Below, piece after piece: positions 57,840 through 64,000 of a stretch of 64,000 nt of DNA; the first letter of the stretch is position 1, and every line of letters begins with the position of its first letter. The translations under genes and the position numbers were made by a program. Below the pieces are notes generated by a model that ran no database searches, had not been told where the DNA came from, and saw nothing but the letters and a program-made list of their open reading frames with translations. This DNA is from Salibacteraceae bacterium (lineage in GTDB: Bacteria > Bacteroidota > Bacteroidia > Flavobacteriales_G > Salibacteraceae), in assembly GCA_018401875.1 (NCBI GenBank), contig JAGYJZ010000002.1:186001-250000 (forward strand), written 5' to 3'.

Positions 57840-57868
57840 CAAAAGTAGCTGTTGTCCTATTTTCGCAA
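57840..57868 (-). promoter_or_regulatory. Promoter of alaS
   Basis: On the minus strand TTG (57868-57866) is followed after 18 bases by TACTTTTG (57847-57840), a perfect -7 box. Transcription should start near 57835, about 36 bases before the alaS ATG. A weaker plus-strand box TATTTTCG at 57858-57865 overlaps it and could serve the M23 gene. Confidence 0.75.
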
Positions 57869-57883
57869 TCTAAAAATTAAAAT

Positions 57884-58858
57884 TTGGCTAAAGTCCGTTA
57901 TCAATACAACGAAAGTTCCCTCAGTTATGAGAAGGTCAAGGTGACCCCTTGGCGAAGGTTTCTGAATATTCTTTGGTTTATAGGGGCTTCGTTTTTCTTT
58001 GGCGGTTTAATTTACATCGGTTTCAATGTGCTTTATGACTCTCCCAAAGAGAAGCAACTGATTGCTGAAAAAGAGGAACTCTTGTTGCAGTATGAGCTAT
58101 TGAATAGCAAATTAGACCAAGCAAGCATAATCTTAGCAGATCTTGAAAATCGTGATGACAACATTTACCGAACAATTTTTGAAGCCGAACCCATTCCTGA
58201 TAACTTAAGAAAAGCGGGTATCGGTGGTATCAACAGATACAAAAACTTAGAGAAGTTTAAAGGTGATGCGGACATTGTAATAAGCACGACCAAAAAGCTT
58301 GACCGATTATCAAAGCAGCTGTACATTCAGTCGAAGTCATTTGATGAAATCTATGAATTGGCGAAGCAGAAAAAGCAACTTCTTGCGGCTATTCCCGCTA
58401 TTCAGCCGGTTTCTAATAAAGATTTGACAAGAGTGGCAAGTGGATATGGCATGCGCATTGACCCGCACTACAAAACACCTGCATTTCACGAGGGAATGGA
58501 TTTTACAGCTCCTACAGGAACGCCAATTTATGCTACGGGAGATGGAGTTGTGGCGAGGGCAGATCAGGGCTCCCGCGGGTATGGAAACCATGTGCGTATC
58601 GATCATGGCTTCGGATATTTAACACTCTACGCGCACATGAGTGAAATTGCAGTGAACCCCGGTCAAAAAGTATCGAGGGGTGAAGTAATAGGGTTTGTAG
58701 GAAACACGGGTAAATCTAGCGGACCTCATTTGCATTATGAAGTGCATAAAAACGATCGTCCAATCAATCCGATTAACTTCTACTTTAGCGACTTGAGTCC
58801 TGAAGAGTATGATTTGATGATCCAGTTGTCTTCTCAGGAGAATCAATCGTTTGATTAA
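57884..58858 (+). CDS. M23-family peptidoglycan endopeptidase, membrane-anchored
   Basis: The 324-residue protein has a short cytoplasmic start, one membrane span (about 27-49), a coiled-coil region (55-165) and a C-terminal LytM/M23 domain with zinc and catalytic residues H202 and D206 (FHEGMDF), H251 (YAHMSE) and H282/H284 (GPHLHYE). All ligands are present, so it should be an active peptidoglycan hydrolase, likely in growth or division. The start codon is TTG; MAKVRYQYN matches the conserved beginning of Bacteroidota relatives and no ATG fits. It is 14 bases upstream of the MerR gene. Confidence 0.92.
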   Translation: MAKVRYQYNESSLSYEKVKVTPWRRFLNILWFIGASFFFGGLIYIGFNVLYDSPKEKQLIAEKEELLLQYELLNSKLDQASIILADLENRDDNIYRTIFEAEPIPDNLRKAGIGGINRYKNLEKFKGDADIVISTTKKLDRLSKQLYIQSKSFDEIYELAKQKKQLLAAIPAIQPVSNKDLTRVASGYGMRIDPHYKTPAFHEGMDFTAPTGTPIYATGDGVVARADQGSRGYGNHVRIDHGFGYLTLYAHMSEIAVNPGQKVSRGEVIGFVGNTGKSSGPHLHYEVHKNDRPINPINFYFSDLSPEEYDLMIQLSSQENQSFD

Positions 58859-58872
58859 ACCACTACTGCCCC

Positions 58873-59208
58873 ATGCCTGTTAAAGAAATAGCCTCATTTA
58901 AATTGTATTATTCCATCGGTGAAGTCGCTGAAATGCTTGACGTTAACGCATCGCTTTTGCGTTTTTGGGAAAAGGAGTTTGACATTATTTCCCCACAGAA
59001 AAACGCAAAAGGCAATCGGATTTACAAGGAACAGGACGTCAAAAATTTAAAACTGATTCACCAACTGGTTAAGCAGCGCGGTTTTACACTTGACGGAGCA
59101 AAAAAGAAAATTAAGGCAGATCATAAAGCCTTATTGGAAAAGTCGGAAATGATTGAGTCGTTGAATCATGTCAAAGACATGCTCTTAGATTTGAAAGACT
59201 CTCTTTAA
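58873..59208 (+). CDS. MerR-family transcriptional regulator
   Basis: The 111-residue protein is an N-terminal MerR winged helix (YYSIGEVAEMLDVNASLLRFWEKEF, given in parts: YYSIGEVAEMLDVN and LLRFWEKEF) followed by a short coiled dimer helix. There is no effector domain or metal-binding cysteine, as in the short MerR forms common in Bacteroidota next to M23 genes. The target is unknown; control of the adjacent M23 peptidase or cell-wall genes is a reasonable guess. Its stop overlaps the convergent hldD stop by 4 bases. Confidence 0.9.
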   Translation: MPVKEIASFKLYYSIGEVAEMLDVNASLLRFWEKEFDIISPQKNAKGNRIYKEQDVKNLKLIHQLVKQRGFTLDGAKKKIKADHKALLEKSEMIESLNHVKDMLLDLKDSL

Positions 59209-60167
59209 AAATTTCGTTTACTCATCAAATAATTCTGCACGTAGTCATCAATTCCATCTTCGAGGGATGTGAATTTTTTGGTGTAGCCCGCGGCAAGTAA
59301 TTTGTCCATTTTGGCCTCCGTGAAATACTGGTATTTGTCGCGAATGTCTTCGGGAGTGTCTACAAAAGAAATATTCTCTTCCTTCCCCAACGATTTAAAA
59401 ACACTTCGGGTTAAGTCTAAAAATGTACGCGCGGTGCCTGACCCTAAATTGTACAACCCGCTTTCAGGTAGCTTTTCGAATAAAAACTTCATCACCTCAA
59501 CTACATCCTTCACATAGACAAAGTCTCTGAGTTGTTCACCGTCTTTAAAATTCGCATTGTGCGACCTAAAGAGCCGCATCTCTCCTTTTTCTTGTATCTG
59601 ATTGAATGCGTGAAAAATTACAGATGCCATTCGCGATTTGTGGAATTCGTTCGGACCATAAACATTAAAAAATTTGAGTCCATACCAATGCTTCGGTACC
59701 TTATCCTGAGTCAACGCCCACTTATCGAACTCATTTTTTGAGATTCCGTATGGATTCAGCGGCTTCAACTGCTCCACAACTTTATGAGCATCTGAATATC
59801 CGAACTCTCCATCACCATAAGTGGCTGCTGAAGACGCGTAGATCAGGGTTGTATTGAACTGCACACAATAGTCCCAAACTTTTTTTGTGTACTCTAGATT
59901 CAGCGCTTCTAAAATCGAATAATCAAATTCAGTAGTATCAGTTCGTGCGCCAATGTGAAATATCACTTCGATGCCGTGCCCTTGATTGAGCCATTCAAAA
60001 AAGTCGCTTCGCTCTATGCGCTTCATTCCATCGAGGACAAGCAAATTAGAAACTTTTTCGATCTGTGAAAAATCATCCACAATCACAATTTCACCGTGGT
60101 AGATGTTCTTCATAAATTTAGCCAAAACACTTCCAATAAAGCCCGCAGCGCCTGTAATTACGATCAT
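59205..60167 (-). CDS. hldD: ADP-L-glycero-D-manno-heptose 6-epimerase
   Basis: HldD inverts C6 of ADP-heptose, a precursor of the lipopolysaccharide core. The 320-residue short-chain epimerase has the NAD(P)-binding motif TGAAGFIG at 5-12, the catalytic SSAATYG and Y140-x3-K144 (YGISK), and the family block FKFFNVYGPNEFHKSRMASV-like KFFNVYGPNEFHKSRMAS. It complements the lpxK and lpxH genes elsewhere in the window. It has its own promoter, divergent from that of the pterin synthase gene. Confidence 0.94.
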   Translation of the reverse strand: MIVITGAAGFIGSVLAKFMKNIYHGEIVIVDDFSQIEKVSNLLVLDGMKRIERSDFFEWLNQGHGIEVIFHIGARTDTTEFDYSILEALNLEYTKKVWDYCVQFNTTLIYASSAATYGDGEFGYSDAHKVVEQLKPLNPYGISKNEFDKWALTQDKVPKHWYGLKFFNVYGPNEFHKSRMASVIFHAFNQIQEKGEMRLFRSHNANFKDGEQLRDFVYVKDVVEVMKFLFEKLPESGLYNLGSGTARTFLDLTRSVFKSLGKEENISFVDTPEDIRDKYQYFTEAKMDKLLAAGYTKKFTSLEDGIDDYVQNYLMSKRNF

Positions 60168-60186
60168 TTCAACTTCAATTAAGCGA

Positions 60187-60194
60187 CAAATGTA
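60187..60194 (-). promoter_or_regulatory. -7 promoter box TACATTTG for hldD
   Basis: A perfect TAnnTTTG box on the minus strand, 19 bases before the hldD ATG. No TTG at the -33 distance was seen. It is back to back with the plus-strand box at 60214. Confidence 0.5.
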
Positions 60195-60213
60195 CTCAAA
60201 CGCCTTTGCGACC

Positions 60214-60221
60214 TATCTTTG
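60214..60221 (+). promoter_or_regulatory. -7 promoter box TATCTTTG for the pterin operon
   Basis: A perfect TAnnTTTG box followed by GC, 16 bases before ATG 60238. No -33 element is visible. It would drive the pterin synthase, folE and fabD genes. Confidence 0.55.
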
Positions 60222-60237
60222 CCGCCAATTTTGAACG

Positions 60238-60657
60238 ATGTCAAAACTGATTTACATAACTCGCAGAGAACGGTTCTCGGCAGCGCACAAATTATCGAAG
60301 AGTAATTGGAGCGATGAAAAAAATTACGAAGTTTTTGGAAAATGTGCCAATCCAAATTGGCACGGTCATAATTATGATTTATACGTTACGGTAAAAGGTG
60401 AAGTAAAGCCAGAAACAGGCTTCGTAATGGACCTAAAGCTATTAAGTGATTTGATAAAATCGCTGGTAATCGAGCATCTCGACCACAAGAATATCAATCT
60501 TGACACCCCATTCATGGAGGGCATTATGGCATCAACCGAAAATATTTGCATCGCCATTTGGGAACAATTAGAAGGAGTTGTTGCCGAGCATGGTGCTGCA
60601 TTACACTACATCAAACTCCAAGAAACTGAAAACAACTTTGTAGAATATTATGGGTGA
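60238..60657 (+). CDS. 6-pyruvoyl-tetrahydropterin synthase family protein
   Basis: The 139-residue T-fold enzyme has zinc ligands His17 (FSAAHKL), His42 and His44 (WHGHNY) and catalytic Cys36. It acts on dihydroneopterin triphosphate, the product of FolE, encoded next. The stretch [30 protein letters not shown] and the end [12 protein letters not shown] resemble the animal-type PTPS of tetrahydrobiopterin synthesis more than a typical QueD of queuosine synthesis, but sequence alone does not settle this. Its stop overlaps the folE start by 8 bases. Confidence 0.88.
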   Translation: MSKLIYITRRERFSAAHKLSKSNWSDEKNYEVFGKCANPNWHGHNYDLYVTVKGEVKPETGFVMDLKLLSDLIKSLVIEHLDHKNINLDTPFMEGIMASTENICIAIWEQLEGVVAEHGAALHYIKLQETENNFVEYYG

Positions 60658-61270
60658 TACATCAGAAGATGCGTTGGGCTTCGAACGGAAAGACACCTAC
60701 AATGAAGGTGACCTTCGTGCTTTGCAACAAAGCTTTGAGGCAATCATAAAACACGTAGGAGAAGATCAGCACAGAGAAGGCTTACTTAAAACGCCTGAAC
60801 GAGCGGCCAAAGCCATGCAGTTTATTACGCAAGGTTATGAGCAAGACGCGGCAGCTATTCTGCGTTCAGCGCTTTTCAAAGAAGAGCATCAACAAATGGT
60901 GCTGGTAAAAGACATTGAAATGTATTCACTTTGCGAGCATCACATGCTGCCATTTTTTGGCAAAGCCCACATTGCCTACATTCCAAATGGAACAATTGTC
61001 GGATTGAGTAAACTACCTCGAGTAGTGGATGTTTTTGCGCGAAGACTGCAAGTGCAAGAGCGATTAACGCATCAAATAAGGGATTGCATTCAAGAGGCGC
61101 TTCAACCTGCTGGCGTAGCTGTGGTAATCGAAGCAAAACACATGTGCATGCAAATGCGCGGAGTGCAAAAACAAAATTCGGTGACTACCACTTCAGCCTT
61201 TACAGGTGAGTTTTTAAAAGACTCTACCCGCAAAGAATTCATCAGTTTAATTTCAGCAAAACTTAGTTAA
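60650..61270 (+). CDS. folE: GTP cyclohydrolase I
   Basis: FolE converts GTP to dihydroneopterin triphosphate, the entry to folate and other pterins. The 206-residue protein has the zinc and active-site motif [20 protein letters not shown] (Cys95, His98) and the second block [15 protein letters not shown] with the other zinc cysteine. The C-terminal [14 protein letters not shown] is typical. It overlaps the pterin synthase gene by 8 bases and is 2 bases before fabD. Confidence 0.97.
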   Translation: MGDTSEDALGFERKDTYNEGDLRALQQSFEAIIKHVGEDQHREGLLKTPERAAKAMQFITQGYEQDAAAILRSALFKEEHQQMVLVKDIEMYSLCEHHMLPFFGKAHIAYIPNGTIVGLSKLPRVVDVFARRLQVQERLTHQIRDCIQEALQPAGVAVVIEAKHMCMQMRGVQKQNSVTTTSAFTGEFLKDSTRKEFISLISAKLS

Positions 61271-61272
61271 CC

Positions 61273-62148
61273 ATGAAAACAGCATACATTTTTCCAGGAC
61301 AAGGAGCCCAATTTTCTGGTATGGGTAAAGAGTTATACGACTCGAACAACGAAGCCAAAAAGCTATTTGAACAAGCAAATGAAATATTAGGATTTGAAAT
61401 CACCAAGGTGATGTTTGAAGGCAGTGACGATCAATTGAAGGAAACCAAAGTAACCCAGCCGGCCGTGTTTCTGCATTCGGTTGTTTTGGCAAGTACGATC
61501 GACAACTTCAACCCCGACATGGTTGCCGGACACAGTTTAGGAGAGCTTTCAGCCTTAGTAGCAAATAAAACCCTCAGCTTTGAAGACGGATTAAACCTCG
61601 TGTACAAGCGTGCCCTTGCGATGCAAAAAGCCTGCGAAGTGAACCCCTCAACCATGGCTGCGATTCTTGGTTTAGAAGATGCCCTTGTGGAAGAAACGTG
61701 CGCAGCGATTGATGGAATTGTTGTTGCTGCAAACTACAATTGTCCGGGCCAGTTGGTAATCAGCGGAAGCAACAAAGCGGTAGAAGAAGCATGCGAAGCA
61801 TTGAAGGAAAAAGGTGCGAAGCGTGCGTTATTATTACCTGTTGGTGGCGCCTTTCATTCGCCTTTAATGGAACCCGCGCGTGCTGAATTACAAGCAGCAA
61901 TAGAGAATACACACTTCAACAACCCGATTTGTGCCGTATATCAAAACGTTACTGCGAGCGCAATCATTGACCCAACTGCCATCAAAGAAAATCTAATCGC
62001 CCAACTTACAGCGCCTGTTCGATGGACGCAAAGCGTAGAACACATGGTGAAGGATGGTGCTACTCATTTTGTTGAGGTGGGGCCAGGAAAAGTGCTCTCA
62101 GGCTTGGTGAAAAAAATTCACAGAGAAGCTGAGGTGTCGCAAGCTTAG
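61273..62148 (+). CDS. fabD: Malonyl-CoA:ACP transacylase
   Basis: FabD loads malonyl groups onto acyl carrier protein for fatty acid synthesis. The 291-residue protein has FPGQGAQFSGMGKE near the start, the nucleophile Ser88 in AGHSLGE, the oxyanion-loop glutamine in PGQG, and catalytic His in GGAFHSPLM. Length is normal. It is the last gene of the pterin operon, and its stop codon overlaps that of the convergent PHP phosphatase gene. Confidence 0.96.
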   Translation: MKTAYIFPGQGAQFSGMGKELYDSNNEAKKLFEQANEILGFEITKVMFEGSDDQLKETKVTQPAVFLHSVVLASTIDNFNPDMVAGHSLGELSALVANKTLSFEDGLNLVYKRALAMQKACEVNPSTMAAILGLEDALVEETCAAIDGIVVAANYNCPGQLVISGSNKAVEEACEALKEKGAKRALLLPVGGAFHSPLMEPARAELQAAIENTHFNNPICAVYQNVTASAIIDPTAIKENLIAQLTAPVRWTQSVEHMVKDGATHFVEVGPGKVLSGLVKKIHREAEVSQA

Positions 62149-62897
62149 AGCTTCGCGTTGATCAGCTTACCCGATTGAATCAGCTGATGCAACGACTTGA
62201 ATTGACGCGCGTGATTCATGAGTCCGATGTGCCTTATGTGGTGACAATCTGAACCTAACAAACCGATCAATTCGGCTTCAATAAGTTTCTTAGATATATT
62301 TTTTACGTCAGGAGAATAATGCCCTGTGACGGAATTGATATTTAACTGCAGCACCACTCCTTTGTCAAAAAGCTGCTGGTATTTATCGAATTGCGCATGC
62401 CAAAACGCGTAACGTTCAGGGTGAGCCAAAACAGGTTTGTAACCTGCCAACTGCATTTCAAATATGACCTCGTTTAAATTTGGCGGCTCACTTAAAAAAG
62501 GAAGTTCGAAAAGCACGTAATTTTCGCCAAAAGTCAACAGCTCTTTGCTTTTAACTTTCTGCATAAACTCCGCATCTAAGTAATATTCGGCCGCGCAGTC
62601 AATTTCGAGTTCAATTCCTTCTTCTTTCGCTGCTTCGCGCAATTTATCGCGACCAGAAATGATGGTTTCGGAGGTGTTTCTATAGTAGTCGCTCATTACA
62701 TGGGGCGTTGTAATCACCTTGCTGTAACCGTACGCCTTCATTTCACGGAGCAATTCAAGTGATTCTTCGATGTTTTGAGCACCGTCATCGATGCCCGGAA
62801 TAAAGTGAGAATGCACGTCTACACGGAGCACCGAAAGATCAATTGGATCAACGAGCTTTTCTGACTTTTTAAATAACTGGGCAATCTTTCCGATCAT
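62145..62897 (-). CDS. CpsB/YwqE-like PHP-domain tyrosine phosphatase
   Basis: The 250-residue PHP-fold protein has metal ligands in VDVHSHFIPGIDDGA, TPHVMSDYY, the AAEYYLD block, LAHPERY and GSDCHHIR, as in the manganese-dependent tyrosine phosphatases that counter the kinases of capsule or exopolysaccharide export. No kinase or polysaccharide export gene is in this window. ATG 62897 is chosen over 62918 because a perfect -7 promoter box lies between them. Its stop overlaps that of fabD by 4 bases. Confidence 0.88.
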   Translation of the reverse strand: MIGKIAQLFKKSEKLVDPIDLSVLRVDVHSHFIPGIDDGAQNIEESLELLREMKAYGYSKVITTPHVMSDYYRNTSETIISGRDKLREAAKEEGIELEIDCAAEYYLDAEFMQKVKSKELLTFGENYVLFELPFLSEPPNLNEVIFEMQLAGYKPVLAHPERYAFWHAQFDKYQQLFDKGVVLQLNINSVTGHYSPDVKNISKKLIEAELIGLLGSDCHHIRHIGLMNHARQFKSLHQLIQSGKLINAKL

Positions 62898-62903
62898 TGC
62901 ATG

Positions 62904-62911
62904 CAAATGTA
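62904..62911 (-). promoter_or_regulatory. -7 promoter box TACATTTG before the PHP phosphatase
   Basis: On the minus strand a perfect TAnnTTTG box ends 6 bases before ATG 62897, so the mRNA would have almost no leader. It also lies in the gap between this gene and the divergent cyclophilin gene. Confidence 0.45.
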
Positions 62912-62939
62912 TGCTCATAAATCAACGATTCACGGACGA

Positions 62940-63725
62940 ATGAAAACTGTTCTTTGCTTTTTAACGATCATTCACATCATCGTTTTAACTTCTTGCGGGG
63001 TTAACCAACCAAACAATGATCAAAAAAAGGCCGTTAAAGCCAATCCAACTTCCAATCAAGAAGTTCAAAAACTTACCAAACCCAAAGTTCGCAGACCAAA
63101 TCCTGATAATGTAACACCGTTTTTCATAGAATATGCCGAGGAGCATTCGTCAAATTTGGTGCGTCTAAAAACACGACTTGGCGACATTGACATTCAGCTC
63201 TATGATGAGACTCCGATTCACCGTGCCAACTTTCTGTACAATATTCACCAAGACCTTTACTACAAAACAATTTTCTATCGGGTTGTGCCCGACTTTATGA
63301 TTCAAGGTGGCAATTCAGACAATGATAAAACATTGGAAAAACGCGAAAAAGAAGGCGCATACTATATTCCTAACGAGTGCAAACCCCATTTAATTCACAA
63401 GCGTGGTGCAGTGGCGATGGCCATGAGTTATGATGACAATCCTGAAAATAAATCAGCTCAGTACAGTTATTATATTGTGATTGGCACGCCTTTGACTGAG
63501 GGTGGATTGGACGCAGTGGAAGAAGAATACAACATTGAAATTTCAGATCAAAACAGAAGCATCTATTCAACGGTTGGAGGCACACCACATCTCGATGGCG
63601 TGCATACCGTGTTTGGTGAAGTGGTAAAGGGAATGGATGTGGTTATTGCCATATCAAAAGAAAACAAAGACTCAGGTGATTGGCCCGTGAATGATGTGGT
63701 GATAGACTGTGAAACACTTAACTAA
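62940..63725 (+). CDS. Cyclophilin-type peptidyl-prolyl isomerase, lipoprotein
   Basis: The 261-residue protein has a lipoprotein signal (MKTVLCFLTIIHIIVLTSC, Cys19), a basic linker of about 50 residues, and a cyclophilin domain from about residue 80 (LKTRLGDIDIQLYDETPIHRANF, given in parts: TRLGDIDIQLYD and PIHRANF; YKTIFYRVVPDFMIQGG). It should speed proline isomerisation in folding of exported proteins at the envelope. ATG 62940 is preferred over ATGs at 62901 and 62907 because it places the lipoprotein signal at the start. The active-site arginine FYRVV and the QGGNSDN block are present. Confidence 0.92.
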   Translation: MKTVLCFLTIIHIIVLTSCGVNQPNNDQKKAVKANPTSNQEVQKLTKPKVRRPNPDNVTPFFIEYAEEHSSNLVRLKTRLGDIDIQLYDETPIHRANFLYNIHQDLYYKTIFYRVVPDFMIQGGNSDNDKTLEKREKEGAYYIPNECKPHLIHKRGAVAMAMSYDDNPENKSAQYSYYIVIGTPLTEGGLDAVEEEYNIEISDQNRSIYSTVGGTPHLDGVHTVFGEVVKGMDVVIAISKENKDSGDWPVNDVVIDCETLN

Positions 63726-63731
63726 GGAGTG

Positions 63732-63872
63732 CTACTTGCATTTAAACTTCCCCGCTGGCGGACGTTTGTGGTAACCTGAAGATGAAGCACAACTGACTGC
63801 TAACACAGACAAAAGCAAACTAAGCGAAATCACTTTCAATGCTGTCGATCTTCTAGAGGGCGAAAAATTCAT
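63732..63872 (-). CDS. Small lipoprotein, 46 residues
   Basis: The frame from ATG 63872 to TAG 63732 encodes a signal with an arginine pair, a leucine-rich core (SLSLLLSVLA) and a lipobox LAVSC with Cys28, followed by only 18 residues (ASSSGYHKRPPAGKFKCK). A TTG at 63839 would give 35 residues with a more ordinary signal peptide and fits the promoter box at 63878-63885 better. Function is unknown. It is convergent with the cyclophilin gene (6 bases between the stops). The lipobox and basic, proline-containing tail make a random frame unlikely. Confidence 0.68.
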   Translation of the reverse strand: MNFSPSRRSTALKVISLSLLLSVLAVSCASSSGYHKRPPAGKFKCK

Positions 63873-63877
63873 CCGTT

Positions 63878-63885
63878 CAAATTTA
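63878..63885 (-). promoter_or_regulatory. -7 promoter box TAAATTTG before the small lipoprotein
   Basis: A perfect TAnnTTTG box on the minus strand. A TTG lies 24 bases upstream (63912-63910), one base longer than the usual range. It ends 5 bases before ATG 63872 and 38 bases before the alternative TTG start. Confidence 0.5.
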
Positions 63886-63902
63886 CAGTTTATCACTTTT
63901 GA

Positions 63903-64000
63903 TTAATCACAATTGCAGCTGATTGACATCTTCACATTTACACTTGGGCCGAAGAGCGCTTTAATTGCATCTTGATGTTCTTCGTTCATTTGAATTCCGC
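63903..64000 (-). CDS. 3' end of an unidentified minus-strand gene
   Basis: An open frame runs from the window edge to TAA 63903-63905 and encodes 31 residues ending in NVKMSISCNCD, with a charged helix-like stretch (MNEEHQDAIKALFG) before. It is cut by the window edge, so its family cannot be named. It could also start at the ATG near 63989 and be a 28-residue frame, which is less likely. Confidence 0.4.
   Translation of the reverse strand, partial: GIQMNEEHQDAIKALFGPSVNVKMSISCNCD

Noticed and set aside
62898..62918. PHP phosphatase starting at ATG 62918
   Set aside because: A perfect -7 promoter box lies inside this extension, and the added residues (MSIHLHA) are not family-like.

Overview
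The window comes from a member of the Bacteroidota, most likely the order Flavobacteriales. The signs are: type IX secretion (T9SS) C-terminal sorting domains ending three large secreted proteins; promoters of the Bacteroidota type (TAnnTTTG, sometimes with TTG about 19 bases upstream); start codons without clear Shine-Dalgarno sequences; the gene order rplQ-carA-eno-gltA; and a DUF4290 gene directly before murA. Placement below order is inference. I see no tRNA, rRNA, CRISPR array, insertion sequence or prophage. No stretch over 300 bases lacks a gene.

Layout. 1-4300: a tiny lipoprotein, an outer-membrane-type protein and a 1037-residue T9SS beta-propeller protein. 4300-13600: gap on the plus strand, then a tightly packed minus-strand run lpxK, purine nucleoside phosphorylase, gatB, a thioredoxin-like lipoprotein, an M1 metallopeptidase with an apparent outer-membrane barrel, and lpxH. 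Two lipid A genes stand at its ends. 13600-15540: a NIF3-like gene and a coiled-coil protein whose zinc ribbon has lost its cysteines. 15700-19500: gltA, eno, carA on the minus strand. 19590-37400: one continuous minus-strand str-S10-spc-alpha superoperon, rpsL-rpsG-fusA-rpsJ through rplQ, with secY, map, infA and rpoA. It has a good promoter before rpsL and a terminator after rplQ. tuf is absent.

37676-47721: a plus-strand run uvrD, DUF4290, murA, a thioredoxin-like gene, grpE, dnaJ, an ABC exporter pair and an NtrC-like sigma-54 activator. The grpE-dnaJ pair is preceded by a good sigma-54 promoter match and a small palindrome, so heat-shock control through sigma-54 is a testable idea. 47860-54451: two large T9SS surface proteins that share a module. 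54665-63725: DUF5684-type membrane protein, alaS, an M23 peptidase, a MerR regulator, hldD, a pterin synthase with folE and fabD, a CpsB-like PHP phosphatase and a cyclophilin lipoprotein. The last 300 bases hold a small lipoprotein and the 3' end of a further minus-strand gene.

Most genes are core housekeeping: translation, protein export and folding, central carbon metabolism, and envelope synthesis (lpxK, lpxH, murA, hldD, fabD). The accessory part is the set of T9SS surface proteins and small lipoproteins. Recurrent oddities are promoter -7 boxes only 4-6 bases before start codons (possible leaderless mRNAs), four tail-to-tail gene junctions with no spacer, and loss of zinc-binding cysteines in several proteins.
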